From the NCBI RefSeq assembly GCF_013369335.1, contig NZ_SZQJ01000009.1, positions 124,001-188,000 of the forward strand: a stretch of DNA of 64,000 nt, in the 5' to 3' direction. The stretch's first letter is position 1; each line of letters begins with the position of its first letter. The stretch is from Vibrio sp. JPW-9-11-11 (GTDB taxonomy: Bacteria > Pseudomonadota > Gammaproteobacteria > Enterobacterales > Vibrionaceae). The notes under the pieces were generated by a model, which did not search any database, was not told the origin of the DNA, and saw only the letters and a list, made by a program, of their open reading frames with translations. The translations under genes and the position numbers were made by a program. Shown here piece by piece: positions 17,901 to 29,000 of this stretch.

Positions 17901-20900
17901 ATAATAACTCCCCGTTCAAAACGGGTAGCTATCCAGATGTTAAAGCCAACTTCCCTAATAATGGCAACATAGACACACGTATTGACATTGATCCTCAGAC
18001 CGTTCAGGGGATGGGGTTTGTCACCTATAGAATTCGTGGTCTGGTTAAAAATGACTATCAAAGGGAAGAAATTTCTAACACAGTTGAGATTCACGATCCT
18101 GTTAATAATCTTGACCAATCAGCAACGGCTGAAATCGGCGATAGCGGTGACGCCAAGCTAAACGTTTCTATCCTTAAAACTGCAGATGTTACCCGCTTCA
18201 CCCCTGGCGAAGATGTCACCTATTTTATCTATCTGCAGAACAACAGTGAACACAATGCGGACAACTTAAAGTTGATTGACCCGCTAAAAGAGATCAAGTC
18301 GGTACTTGCTAACCAGAAGAACAATCAGTTTGAGGATTACGAGGACCAGTCCCCGTTTGAATACTGGCAGTTCGACTATGGTGATGGTGCAGGGTGGCAG
18401 GCACAGACCAATGAAGATTTGGTCTACCCACCTGGCGGTGTTAACGAATCATTTACTCTTGGTGCTGGAGAAACGCGAACCGTTAAGATCAAAGCTCGTG
18501 TAAAGGATAATGTTATTGGCTCACGCAATGGTGCAGGGATATTAGAGCCTATCATTGCCAACGATGCCTATATTTTCCGCGACTACAAACAGGTAACGGA
18601 AGAGTCACATGTTTCTCACCATGAAATGGAGCGTGTAGACAGTGGCGGTACGACGACGCGTGAACTACTGGTAAACGGTAAGAAAAGTGCCTTCTATGCT
18701 CCGGGTGATACGTTAACTTACACAGTCAAAGTTAGTTCAAATAACGGTTACTTTAACAACCATAGAGTGGCTGAAAACATTAAAGGTGTCAGCGTACTTC
18801 TACTCGATGGAACTAATGCTAACCCGTTTAATGACACCTTCTCTGTTGCTGTAGAAAAAGAAGATAGCGACGGTGGTGATGGCACAACTGACGGTACTTT
18901 AGATGGTGTCGTCAAGGACAACGAGAATATCACCACAACGATTGACGTCGCGGGTGGGGACTATGTGCTTTACACCGTAGAGGGGGTGGTACGTGATGAT
19001 GCGGTCGGTGACATCACAATTGGTGGTATCACGGTTGAGCCGTACGACTATCACCTGGCCTTTACCAAAACCGTAGAGCAGAAAAACTATCAACCAGGCT
19101 CAGAGCTTACTTACCACTTAACAATCAAGAATGATGGCAAGGGGGGGGCTTATGCTATTCCTGTAGTTGATACTCTTTCGACGATCAAAGTTGCTTTGAT
19201 TGATGGTAGTGAAGGTTTAGCTTTCCCAAGTGGCTGGACTATTGAACCTAAAGTACTGGGCGGTAATCCGAACGCTGAAGTCGATCTCGACAAGACTATT
19301 GCTGATAACAAAGACATAAGTACTCATGCGTCAATCCCACCGGGCGAGACCATTGAATATGTCGTGCGTGCACAAGTTAACCCGAATGCGGTTGGCAATA
19401 TTGTTAACTTACTTAAGGTCGACGGCGATACGGTGAGTGCAGAGTCTAAAGCGGATACTGAGAAATACGATTTCGAGAAGCATGTCAGCAAGATATACGA
19501 TGTTGATGGCACTACGGAACTGACCGGAGGTTACACTCCAGGTGGCTACATTGAGTATCAAATCCTGCTTAAGAACAAGAACAATGTCCACCTAAAGGAT
19601 GTGCCTGTCTTCGATGATATTGCGGGCATTACGACAGAGTACTTTGATGGAACGACAGGTCGTGCCTTTACTCAGTGGACAATCAGAACCGATGTCGACA
19701 AATCGACACTTTCGAATGCAGGAAGTGTGACTGATAACGCCAACATCGATACTGAATTTGATTTGGCAGGCAGTACATTTGATCCGGATGGGACGTTTGT
19801 TAAATACACCATCAAAGCTAAGGTCTCTGAAAAAGCGGTGGGCTTGATCCAGAACACCGCAAAGGTAAACAACAAGCATAACCTTCCTTCTGAAAGGGTA
19901 GATATGCAGGCTTCAGATATTCGAAAGCTACATAAGGCATATACAGATGCGAGTTATGCTACGGACAAAACAACCTATAACCACACACCAGATGGTCAGA
20001 AGGTTGTCTACCATTTGCGTCTCGACAACAAAGGTAAAGGTACAGAGTATGATGCTAGTCTGACTGAAACCTTCAGTAAGCTTAAATCGAAGTTGGCGCA
20101 GATCGCGGCAGGCCAACCAGACAATCAACAAGGTGTGGTTTATCAACCTGCGAGCTGGTTCGTTACGGTTGAAACATCAACTGAAGAGGTGACCGATATC
20201 GGGTCGTTTAGCGGTGGTAGCGATATGGATATCGATATTGCTAAACTGTCGATTGCTCCAGGTGGTTGGATTGACATCAAAGTTGAGTCACAAATCCGTG
20301 ATGATGCGATGACCGCAGTCACCATTCAGCCTAAATATAACGGGTCCGGATTTGGTAAATCACAAATTAAACCGGAACCCTCAAGTCTGGATGTGAGCAA
20401 AGAGATCATCTCAATTGGTGGGAGACCATACTCAAACGGTGACACTTACAAGCCTGGCGAGGAAGTCATCTATCACTTCACGGTAACCAATACTCAACCT
20501 GTCTGGCGCGATAACGCTGTGTTACGCGATCTGCTGTCGAACATTACGGTAGAAGTGTTAGGTGGCAGCGTTACTCAGGCGCTGAACGATACAGAAATCA
20601 CTCACACCATCACTAATGGTATAGACGGCGATGTCGACACCTATTTACCGTCTTATGACGGCAACGGTGATCTGGATATTGTTGCCGATATTGCACCGGG
20701 TGAAGAGATCCAGTTCGTTATCAAAGGCACTATTCGACTTGACGCACTCGGTGTTATCGGTGCTAACAAGGCAACGGGTGGGAATAACGAGGTCACCACT
20801 CTTGAGATCCCTCCTGTTGCGCCAGATCTCGTATTCGAGAAACTGGTCACCAATACCACAGCGGATGGTGGCAGTTGTAGCTTCCCATCGGACAGTGGTA

Positions 20901-23900
20901 CTGGCTGTGAATATAACCCAGGTGGTCAGGTGAGCTACACGATTACGGTCGAGAACCGTGGTGAAGGTATCGCTAATGACGTTGCTATTATCGACAAGCT
21001 GAATGCTATCAACACCTCAACAGGTGCGAAGGCGTTCAGCGGCTTATCGACCACGATTGTTGAACAGCCAAGTAGTGACCGATTCTCAATCTCCGGAAAT
21101 TACGAGGGAAACAAGCCGCTTGATGCAACGTTCGACTTAATGCCAGGTGACAAAGTGGTATTTGGCTTGTTAGGGTCAGTAGATGCTGATGCAACCGGTA
21201 CCATTACCAATATTGCTAAAGTTGATGGTCAGGATTCAAACTCGATTGTCCTAGGGCAGGGTGAAGCGGATATTGTCGCCGCTAAGTCAACCGACACCCC
21301 GAGTTACACACCGGGCAGCGAAGTACGTTATACCATGTATATCGCCAACCGTGCTGACTCGAATGCTGACGTACGTGTTGAAGATGAAATTTCTAAGTTC
21401 ATGGTCGAGACGGCCGATGGCTCGATGCAAACAGCATTGCAATCCTGGTCGACGACAGCAACCTTCGTATCGAACGTAACTGCGGCGCACAATGATGCCA
21501 GTGCGATTCAAACCACCGGTGACATTGATGCGATAGTGAAGTTAGGGGCGGCAGGAACAGAGCCGACTGTGCTCAAAATTGAAGTGGTTGGCAACGTCAG
21601 AGATGACGCTGTCGGCAAGTTCGGTAACACCTTGTATGTCAACAACAAACAATACGACCTGCAACAACATTTCATCTACCCAGAGCTAGGTGCGCTGAAA
21701 GTAACCAAGCAAGCGTCATTGTCTCCGGCCCTTTATGCGCCGGGTGACTCAATCGGCTTTGATATTGTGATTGAAAACACTGGGGCGGGTTACCTGCAAA
21801 ATGTCAAAGTTGAAGATATCGCGTCGAATATCCGCGCTGATGTTGTAGATAGCCTACTCACAGGATCTGTCTTCGATTCGTGGGATAAAGCATCAAGTTC
21901 GATGACGATTGTTGATCCTTCAGCAAGCAAGACTGTGGTGATCTCGCAGACCGAATTTGACGCGCCTGATGGCTTTAGTGGTGAGTTTAACTTAGCGCCA
22001 GGATCACAGATTCAACTTCACCTAGAGGGGACGGTGAACAGTAACGTGATAGGAGCGATTACTAACCGTGTAAACGTCACAACAGACAATGTTGAACCTG
22101 CAAGTGATGAGGCAACATACTTACCTCTTGATGCGGAAGTGACGGTTTCTAAGAGTGTCGACAAAAGCGTTTATCAGGCTCAAGACACGCTGACTTACAC
22201 GATTGTCTTGACCAATACGCAACGGGTTTGGGCAACCGACGTGAAGGTTGAAGATTTCGTTGACCGCATGAGTGCTGATACCATCTATGGCAGCACTATT
22301 TCCGTATTTGACCCTGCAACGATTGAAATCAATGGGGTATCGGCAAACGGAACGACGAGTTTACCGGCGCTATCGGGTAATTACATTGACAACAGTATCG
22401 ATATTGCGCCGCAAGACATCGTTACTATTACCATTAAAGGTAAGCTTAAGCCTGAAATTATTGGGGAAGTCCGCAACCTGGTGAGCGTCGATTACGATGG
22501 TAAAACACTGGAAGACGATGCCGTAAGCACGCCGCTAACTCCGTCTATAGAAGTGACCAAAGAACCTCTCGAGCCACTCTACACTCCCGGAACGGTTAAT
22601 GGTTTTGAAATCAAAATCGTCAACAAGGATGCGGCATTTGCTAATGATATTGTGTTAGAAGATCTTATCTCAGCAGTGATGGTTTCGACTGCAGATGGCG
22701 TTGACCGACAGGCATTCAGTCGTTGGACGTTTGACTATTCGGCGAGCGACCCAATGACTTCAGTCGGTATCTCGACCTATAGCTGGAATAGCGATATTAA
22801 TACCAATATCGACTTGGCTCCGAACGATACCATTGTCTTCACCATTCAGGGTGAGGTTGATGCTAAAGCAATTGGCGAGATCGTTAACACAGCGAAAGTG
22901 ACTTACGATGGCAAAGAGTTCGAGTCAAGCGCAACCATTAAGCCTAAACCTGCGGATATTACGTTAACTAAAACGGCCGACCGTGAGTTTTATCAGGCAG
23001 GGCAGAGCGCGCAGTTCGTGGTCACGGTTAGCAATGGTGGTGAAGGCTTTGCCAATGATGTTGAAATCAAAGACATCATCAGTGATGTACTTGTTACCTT
23101 GGTTGATGGTACTAACGGGACCGCATTTGAAAGTTGGACAATTAAGACACAGCTGAGTGATATCAGTTCTTCCTTGTCATCTACGCCAAGTGGTCGCAAC
23201 CCTGATATTGATACTTTGGCTGATATTGCGCCAAATAGCACGGTGACTTTTACCATTGACGGTAAGGTTAATCGTTATGCGACGACGGATATCGTTAACC
23301 AGGCAAGTGTGGACTTTGTTGGTCAACCAACCTTAGATGCTCAGGCGATCATCAAGCATCGTCCGGTTTCACTGACCCTCGAAAAGTACGTTGGCGAAAC
23401 TGGCACGGATACAGAGATGACTTATGAGCCGGGTAAAGAGTCAGTGTTCCGCGTTATTGTTGCCAACGAGAACGAAGCGTTTGTTGCTGGTATCCAACTT
23501 AAGGATTTATTGGCTTCCATGACGGTAGATACGGTCAACGGTTCGAAAGAAGCCGCTTTCTCTAGCTGGAACATCGAAGTCAATAAGGGAAACGAGTTGA
23601 CTCAGGTCTCACCGGATCCAAGCGGTAGCAACAAAGAAATTGATGCTATTGTCGATCTGGCACCTAACGACACCTTAGAGTTTGTGATCACAGGCAAAGT
23701 CAATGAGTTTGCTAACGGTCAAATCGACAACAAAGCGACCATGGTGATAAACAACAGTGGTCGTCCTCAGCGCTTTAGCGCGCTGGCAAGTCTGCTTCCA
23801 GAGCCTGACAACGTCGTTATTACCGAATCAGCTGACAACCCGATCTACATTGCAGGCCAGCAAGCGACCTTCCGTATTAAGCTGTTTAACGACAGTAAAG

Positions 23901-26029
23901 GCTTCGCCAACGATATTATTCTGCGAAATTCAATTTCGGGTATGAAGGTTCCAACCAGACCTGACATTGCAAGTGGTAACCGTGAAGTTGTCGGCGCTTT
24001 TACCGATTGGACGATTAGCGCAACCAGTAATGACCCGCGCACCAATATTGACGTAGGCACCTTGTCGGCGAATGACGACATAAACATTGCCGGTGACATT
24101 GCCCCGGGTGACACGGTTGAGATTGCGATTACCGGTACGACAGACTCGCGCGCAATGGGCGAGATTGTCAACACCACTCATAAAATTGATGAAGCCCAGC
24201 CATCAACCTCGACTGCGCGTAGTGCATCCGTTGAAACCGTCAGTGCGATGATCACGCCACAGGCCGTTAGCTTTGCGATCGATAAAACTACCGATAAAGG
24301 TGATAACGCAGAGTACACCAATGATGACTCTGAGCTGACTTACATTCTGCGCGTAAGCAATGAAGGTTCAGCTACCATCACTGGCGCACAAATGGTTGAT
24401 GAAATCACTAAGCTGGTGGGTTCAAACGGCAATGCCTTGTTCACAACTTGGAAAGGCACTATCGAAGAGTGGCCAAGTGGCCAGAAAAAAGGTGAGTTTA
24501 CTGATAAAGACCTGATGCTACCGGATGGTGCTCTTTCACTCGACCTGTTGCCTTACATGGGTAACGGTTACGAAATTAAGATCACTGGTGAGCTGAACAA
24601 AGGGCTTGATGACGATATTACCAACACCTTCACAGTAACTGATCCTGCGACGGGAATTAGTGGTTCTGACGATGTGACTATTCACGTCAAGAAATTTGCC
24701 GATAACGAAGGCGAGCTGGTTGTTGCGAAAGAAGCAATGAAAACAGACGCTCAAGTGGGTGATGTGGTTGAATATGAAGTGACTATCGTCAACAACAACG
24801 AGTCGGAATTTAAGGACGTTAAGCTGGTTGACCGTTACCCTTCTGGTTTTGCCTATGTTCCGGGCTCGACCGAGATTACCAATAGTGGTCCGGACGGTCA
24901 GTTTGATACCAACGATGACGTAATCAACACTGACGATCCTGCAGTCACCAACTCTCTAACCTTTAACGTAGGCGACATGCTTGCTTACGGTGGGGCAGAT
25001 AAGACGATTACCGAGCAAGTACGTATCCGTTACTTATTGCGTGTTACTGTCGGCGCGACTTTTGGTAAGTATGTCAACTCAGCGGTAGCGATGGCACCAC
25101 CGGAAGGGCAGGCATCAGGGGCGCTTGAAGAGAAGTCTAACACAGCCACTGCAACAGTTGAGGTCATGCCAGACAAGGTATTCGATACCGCCTCCATTAT
25201 AGGCAAAGTGTTTGAAGATCATAACAAAGATGGTTTCCAGGCGGATGCTACAGCGTTTAACGTTGATATAACTGTGGACATTGATGATGGTGACTACATA
25301 GTGGGTACGACCAATATTCAATATCAAGGCACTGAAAAGCATTTGAAAGATACTGAGCATGACAAAGGTCAGCATACGGCTAAAGTTTATGGCATTGAGG
25401 TAATGAACCCTGGTCAATACCAGTACAACTACACCACAGGCTCCTATACGCCTAAATCAACGATTGTTAAAGACTCGGCATTGGTGGCAGGTTACCGAAT
25501 AGATAAGCTGTTCGGCCTATCGAATAACCGTACCTTGCCACATAGCAATAAAGTGGTATTTCAGTTTGAAACGCGCACTGATCAGGGCTTTGATTTCAGT
25601 GTCGTAACTAAGTCAGGTACTCGAATTGTGTTTGACAAGCAAGAGCTGCGCTCGACGCAATACGTTGGCGACCGAGAGCAAGGTTTGTCTGCGGAGAACC
25701 TCAATGTAACTCGACATCTATATAAAGATGGAGATCACTATCTTTGGGAGATCGTTATCGAGAACAATGGTATATACGAAGACGGTATACCTGGTGTTCG
25801 CTTGCTTACGGTTGAGGGGATTGTAATTGAAACCGATGAGTATGGCCGCTATCACGTGCCGGATCAGTGGGTACTGGATAAGAAGGGACAAAACTTCTTG
25901 ATTAAGGTAGATACCGACTCTTTGCCGACAGGGATGAAGGTTATTAGTGAGAACCCACGTGTTCAAAGAGTTTCACCGAACAAACTGACTAAGTTTAATT
26001 TCAGTGTTGCGGTAGAGGATGAAGATTAA
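14966..26029 (+). CDS. Giant secreted surface protein with about 23 DUF11-like repeats
   Basis: A 3687-residue exported protein. It starts at TTG (no ATG fits; AGGA lies about 10 bases upstream) with a signal peptide ending VFTVSAA before DIEVTV. From residue 27 to about 3250 it consists of roughly 22 divergent repeats of 130-165 residues. Each has a Y-x-PG-x2-V-x-Y opening, an N-x-G-x-G-x-A segment, an AFxSWTI segment, D-I-APG-D and a V-N-x-A-x-V ending. A more typical DUF11 repeat follows (about 3249-3405) with DRYPSGFAYVPGSTEI, then an SdrD-like segment (GKVFEDHNKDGFQ) and a C-terminal domain with IPGVRLLTVEG and ENPRVQRV. It is very acidic and has almost no cysteine. There is no LPXTG, RTX or GlyGly-CTERM signal, so retention at the surface probably depends on the next two genes. 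Exact function unknown; an adhesin or stalk is likely. Confidence 0.85.
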   Translation: MLKQLFSYFSTWITVLTVFSVFTVSAADIEVTVTPVSAKYQNSQSIDYQVLIKNTSAKTLRGIIVNDPVWQTKVESESGNVNAFSALTISGSSSWGSKPGVFSSVDADLNVENAVLFPYGHIAYQIQANVSSEAIGEIVLDKTTVRADVDGDGSSEVFVPTTPSIFAPVPYQYDLDLLVDKSEYQVGSSLTYTLTVTNTGSYQVQGLDISQAFQSLAVENITGSASSPFSKITISGKKTGSDSDLGSFTTSGDLEVSDAKVAVGGKLTYTISTIVADNLVGDIVTSASAHTKDGDIETPQRTTPPAQPVVSIEHSINKTAPYLVGSERVFTVEVSNTGQGIAYGYHVKHNINELISDLGLGNNLKPEHNSSDLAGNPFAHWSVEVTDIGANSQSSYKDLGSQTDVDFDDQVSIFPNETISYQIKANISPVAIGEVKGANAAIFNSGGVLEQDAQISNIFGAERTLNVTDSEIKIVKTTKESEYIPGNTVEYEIKVSNSSSKYFANDLQVVDDLTCVQTELAAGAGQGPAFKRWKLEPISAEDDLGTDHGQYSYGSWTTSPVTVSPDIAPGKFVSYKLTAEVNESSVGLIVDDNPACSDNVGEDGSGVQMPEDNLRASKDVDSRYYSSGDVLTYTIRVDNDGDGFADQVHVEDAIDALETVDIYGKTIKAFDSWTITAQAFKQNGSPSTASDTGISGSIISPDNLDVDATIEPHGYIIYTIEAKTNPLANGHIQNSVTVDDSVYADRGSDPRDFNINLIKEVKTNNDADFHSERTSYSKMDNEITYRLRLINKEGNGYATNVKVKDAISSIEAGILEPDNVTKKVFSSWTISAEIISDNPLLNGNSTYTDVGVFEDNKDLDTVAQIPPNVEVVYTITAQIDRSNGDEIIYKRIDNSAVIETPDSDSQSGMQDAAVVYPKAPNVVVVKTTKENEFVPGQWVEFDVTVYNRGAGYANEVKVSDDIVGMNAFSEWTIQAFTDNNNSPFKTGSYPDVKANFPNNGNIDTRIDIDPQTVQGMGFVTYRIRGLVKNDYQREEISNTVEIHDPVNNLDQSATAEIGDSGDAKLNVSILKTADVTRFTPGEDVTYFIYLQNNSEHNADNLKLIDPLKEIKSVLANQKNNQFEDYEDQSPFEYWQFDYGDGAGWQAQTNEDLVYPPGGVNESFTLGAGETRTVKIKARVKDNVIGSRNGAGILEPIIANDAYIFRDYKQVTEESHVSHHEMERVDSGGTTTRELLVNGKKSAFYAPGDTLTYTVKVSSNNGYFNNHRVAENIKGVSVLLLDGTNANPFNDTFSVAVEKEDSDGGDGTTDGTLDGVVKDNENITTTIDVAGGDYVLYTVEGVVRDDAVGDITIGGITVEPYDYHLAFTKTVEQKNYQPGSELTYHLTIKNDGKGGAYAIPVVDTLSTIKVALIDGSEGLAFPSGWTIEPKVLGGNPNAEVDLDKTIADNKDISTHASIPPGETIEYVVRAQVNPNAVGNIVNLLKVDGDTVSAESKADTEKYDFEKHVSKIYDVDGTTELTGGYTPGGYIEYQILLKNKNNVHLKDVPVFDDIAGITTEYFDGTTGRAFTQWTIRTDVDKSTLSNAGSVTDNANIDTEFDLAGSTFDPDGTFVKYTIKAKVSEKAVGLIQNTAKVNNKHNLPSERVDMQASDIRKLHKAYTDASYATDKTTYNHTPDGQKVVYHLRLDNKGKGTEYDASLTETFSKLKSKLAQIAAGQPDNQQGVVYQPASWFVTVETSTEEVTDIGSFSGGSDMDIDIAKLSIAPGGWIDIKVESQIRDDAMTAVTIQPKYNGSGFGKSQIKPEPSSLDVSKEIISIGGRPYSNGDTYKPGEEVIYHFTVTNTQPVWRDNAVLRDLLSNITVEVLGGSVTQALNDTEITHTITNGIDGDVDTYLPSYDGNGDLDIVADIAPGEEIQFVIKGTIRLDALGVIGANKATGGNNEVTTLEIPPVAPDLVFEKLVTNTTADGGSCSFPSDSGTGCEYNPGGQVSYTITVENRGEGIANDVAIIDKLNAINTSTGAKAFSGLSTTIVEQPSSDRFSISGNYEGNKPLDATFDLMPGDKVVFGLLGSVDADATGTITNIAKVDGQDSNSIVLGQGEADIVAAKSTDTPSYTPGSEVRYTMYIANRADSNADVRVEDEISKFMVETADGSMQTALQSWSTTATFVSNVTAAHNDASAIQTTGDIDAIVKLGAAGTEPTVLKIEVVGNVRDDAVGKFGNTLYVNNKQYDLQQHFIYPELGALKVTKQASLSPALYAPGDSIGFDIVIENTGAGYLQNVKVEDIASNIRADVVDSLLTGSVFDSWDKASSSMTIVDPSASKTVVISQTEFDAPDGFSGEFNLAPGSQIQLHLEGTVNSNVIGAITNRVNVTTDNVEPASDEATYLPLDAEVTVSKSVDKSVYQAQDTLTYTIVLTNTQRVWATDVKVEDFVDRMSADTIYGSTISVFDPATIEINGVSANGTTSLPALSGNYIDNSIDIAPQDIVTITIKGKLKPEIIGEVRNLVSVDYDGKTLEDDAVSTPLTPSIEVTKEPLEPLYTPGTVNGFEIKIVNKDAAFANDIVLEDLISAVMVSTADGVDRQAFSRWTFDYSASDPMTSVGISTYSWNSDINTNIDLAPNDTIVFTIQGEVDAKAIGEIVNTAKVTYDGKEFESSATIKPKPADITLTKTADREFYQAGQSAQFVVTVSNGGEGFANDVEIKDIISDVLVTLVDGTNGTAFESWTIKTQLSDISSSLSSTPSGRNPDIDTLADIAPNSTVTFTIDGKVNRYATTDIVNQASVDFVGQPTLDAQAIIKHRPVSLTLEKYVGETGTDTEMTYEPGKESVFRVIVANENEAFVAGIQLKDLLASMTVDTVNGSKEAAFSSWNIEVNKGNELTQVSPDPSGSNKEIDAIVDLAPNDTLEFVITGKVNEFANGQIDNKATMVINNSGRPQRFSALASLLPEPDNVVITESADNPIYIAGQQATFRIKLFNDSKGFANDIILRNSISGMKVPTRPDIASGNREVVGAFTDWTISATSNDPRTNIDVGTLSANDDINIAGDIAPGDTVEIAITGTTDSRAMGEIVNTTHKIDEAQPSTSTARSASVETVSAMITPQAVSFAIDKTTDKGDNAEYTNDDSELTYILRVSNEGSATITGAQMVDEITKLVGSNGNALFTTWKGTIEEWPSGQKKGEFTDKDLMLPDGALSLDLLPYMGNGYEIKITGELNKGLDDDITNTFTVTDPATGISGSDDVTIHVKKFADNEGELVVAKEAMKTDAQVGDVVEYEVTIVNNNESEFKDVKLVDRYPSGFAYVPGSTEITNSGPDGQFDTNDDVINTDDPAVTNSLTFNVGDMLAYGGADKTITEQVRIRYLLRVTVGATFGKYVNSAVAMAPPEGQASGALEEKSNTATATVEVMPDKVFDTASIIGKVFEDHNKDGFQADATAFNVDITVDIDDGDYIVGTTNIQYQGTEKHLKDTEHDKGQHTAKVYGIEVMNPGQYQYNYTTGSYTPKSTIVKDSALVAGYRIDKLFGLSNNRTLPHSNKVVFQFETRTDQGFDFSVVTKSGTRIVFDKQELRSTQYVGDREQGLSAENLNVTRHLYKDGDHYLWEIVIENNGIYEDGIPGVRLLTVEGIVIETDEYGRYHVPDQWVLDKKGQNFLIKVDTDSLPTGMKVISENPRVQRVSPNKLTKFNFSVAVEDED
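15044..25180 (+). repeat. Tandem array of DUF11-like immunoglobulin-fold repeats within the giant gene
   Basis: Repeat openings can be placed near residues 181, 320, 481, 622, 774, 931, 1075, 1242, 1373, 1521, 1669, 1826, 1981, 2112, 2255, 2401, 2537, 2674, 2818, 2958, 3115 and 3263, plus a first degenerate unit after the signal peptide. Units are well diverged in protein and DNA, so the array is old rather than recently expanded. The most regular units are in the C-terminal half (residues about 2530-3110). Confidence 0.75.
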
Positions 26030-26075
26030 TCGTGAACAACTATAACGACAAACAAACGCGATTGGTGGATGAGTT

Positions 26076-29000
26076 ATGAAAAAATTCAAGATGACACGTA
26101 TAGCAGTGAGTATTTTAGCTGCGATTCCAATAATGACAGTGGCAAAAGATACCAGTCAGTTGCAAAAGCTTGATACCGATACCACCGGTATCGAGGTGGA
26201 GGTTCATCAGCAAGAAGATAGCTCACGCATCTACCTTGACGAAGGTGCGATTTGGGCCAGCCGTGATATCACCCGTTTTGAACCGGTTCTGGATGTCAGT
26301 GTTGGTGATGAACTGGAAGTGGCGCAGGGTAAGCTATCGGATTCGGTGAATTTTACGGTCAGCTCAAACTACAGCTACTACATGACGCGCTACCAAATCG
26401 AGATCTTCCGAGGTGAAGATCGTAGTTTATCTCAACCACTTAAGGTGATTGAAGGTACTGAGGTGGCGAACGATATTGATATCAGCTGGGATGGCAGTAC
26501 CGATATCGACTACGCATTTGAAGTCGGTAATCAGTTGCAGTTCAGATTCAAGGCGTGGGATAACGACGACAACATGGACATCACCACCATCGGTGTGATT
26601 GATTTAGTTCGTCCGGATTCCGAAGTCGATATCGATCGTAACCAAAGTGAAGAGCAGTTGGCGCGAAGCTTCGGTCGTGCTCAGTTAATGCGTCACAACA
26701 TTCCCACCAATTCAGGTTTGGCTAAATTTATCGGAACTGGGCTTAAGGGTGTCGATAAAGTTGTGATTGGTGACGACGAGTTTGAAGTTGAAGATGGTGA
26801 ACTCTACGCCGAGCAATTTTTACCCGCGGATGCTTACCTTTTCCCTACTAAGGTCATATTTGATAACGGTGATGAGCGCCGTTATCAGTTATATGTGCGT
26901 ATTCCTGATGTTTATTACGCACAAGCTGGCTTGGCCGATTTGTATATCGGTAGAAATGAAGTCACGGGTAATACTGGTGCGCTTGGGGTTAATGAACAGT
27001 ATCAAGATGATGTTTACAATCAGGGGCGAATCGCCTATTTCAGTCAAGGTAAGTTTGGTGACAAACTTAGGTTAACCACTCATTTTGATAGCAAAAATGG
27101 TCGCATACAGGACATCTTTAAGCACCCTTTTGCCGCAGAGGACTCAACGGTTTTCGACATTTTAGAGGATGACGATGAACTGTATTATGGTGATTACGGT
27201 GATGGCGCCAATATCAAAAAGGTGGTCAATACTAAAGGCAAAGTCTATCTCGACCTAGAGTACGACAAATCTCGCGCGTTATGGGGCAACTATAATACTG
27301 GCCTGACGGGTACAGACAACAACGACTACAACCGCAGCTTGTATGGTTTCAAGGGGGATTATCGCACCCGTTCCACCACTAAATATGGTGAAGATAGACT
27401 GAACCTTGTGGGCTTTGCCGCTTCTGCTGATTCATCGTTTGCTCATGATGAGTTTCTAGGAACAGGCGGTTCTCTATATTTCCTACGTCATGGTGAACTC
27501 GTACCGGGTAGCGACAAAGTCTACGTTAAGGTAGTGAATAAAGACTCGGGGATTTCAGAGCGTGAGGTACCACTTCAGTCCGGGCGTGACTACGAAATTA
27601 ACCCGTATCAAGGGCGTATTATCCTATTGCGTCCACTGAGCAATATTATCTCTGATAGCTTTGGTAGCGTCATCGATGATACGCCAACCGATGGCTTTGA
27701 AAACTATCTGGCGGTTGACTACGAGTACGTGCCAAAAGGCTCAGAGGTCAAAGATTCACTGACCTATGGCGGCCGCGCCAAAGGCTGGTTAAACGACTAT
27801 ATTGGTGTTGGGGTTAACTACGCAACCGAAGAGCGTGATGGTCAAGACTACCAATCATCCAGCGCTGATTTAACCTTACGCGCCACCGAAGGGACCTACA
27901 TCAAAGCCGAATTGGCCCATAGTGAAGGCCGTCAAACCGACTCTAACTTTGTCTCTTTTGATGGCGGTTTGACGTTTACTCCTATCGGTGAAGATTTCGA
28001 TGAGCGTAAAGGTGACTCAATTCAGGTCAAGGGTGTGGCTAGTTTGTATGACGTCGCACCTAGCATTTTTGGCGCGGTAGGTAACGATGTTAAGGCCTGG
28101 TATAAATCAAAAGATGCGGGTTACAGTTATGCCAGCCAGAGTGATGATTTAGAGCAATTGTCGTATGGTACCGAGCTAAGACTCCAAGCGTCTGACCGAT
28201 TGAGCTTTGCTACTCGTTACACGTCGATTGAAGAGACAGAGCTTGATGGCATAAAAGAGACTGATACCCAACAGGCTGAACTGGAAGCTCAGTTTAAGTT
28301 AACCGAGCACGTAAAATTGTCTGCTGCAGCCAAGCAGGTTGATGAGCTGAATCGCGAAAACGAAAAAGGTAAGGGTACTTTAGCGGGGTTAAGAGCGGAC
28401 TATATTTGGGACAGCGACAACAGCGTTTACGTTAAAGGTCAGTCGACCGTTGACAAAACCAATCAGTACGATGACAACGACAGTGTTTCGCTAGGTGCTG
28501 CATTTCGCGTGTTTGAAGACCTCTCACTGGGTGCGCAATATACCACAGGCGATCGAGGGGACGCGACTGAGGCGACAGCCAGCTACGACATTACCGAAAA
28601 CTACACCACATACGTGACCTATGTTGATGATAACTACGAAGGGAGCAACAACGTTGTGGTCGGTCAGCGCGCTGATCTAACTTCCAATGTTGACTTCTAT
28701 CAAGAAAATCAGTTTGTTGATGAAAACAACGGCAAAGGCCAGATCGACTCATTTGGTTTCGGCTATGACATGAGTGATGATGTCGACTTCGGTATCGGTT
28801 ATCAGCAGGGTGAAATCGAGAAGAAGAACGAAATTGACCCGACCAAGCTAGAGGTCACTGAGCGCAAAGCGGTGACCTTCACGGCAAATGTCGATATTGA
28901 TGATGTTAACCTCAAACATAAGATTGAGTATCGTGTCGATAAAGGCAATGAGAATGTCGATGTGAATAAGCGTCGTGTTGATCAATTCGTGACCACCAAT

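Noticed and set aside
17387..18118. 243-codon open frame on the minus strand inside the giant gene
   Set aside because: It mirrors the repeat codons of the sense strand and has no ribosome site or recognisable domain; an antisense shadow.
15044..25180. Repeat array as a CRISPR or a recent DNA tandem repeat
   Set aside because: Units are about 400-500 bases, in frame and widely diverged; there is no short direct repeat with spacers.
14966..26029. Giant protein as an RTX or type I secreted adhesin
   Set aside because: It has an N-terminal signal peptide, no glycine-rich nonapeptide repeats, no C-terminal type I signal, and no ABC exporter nearby.
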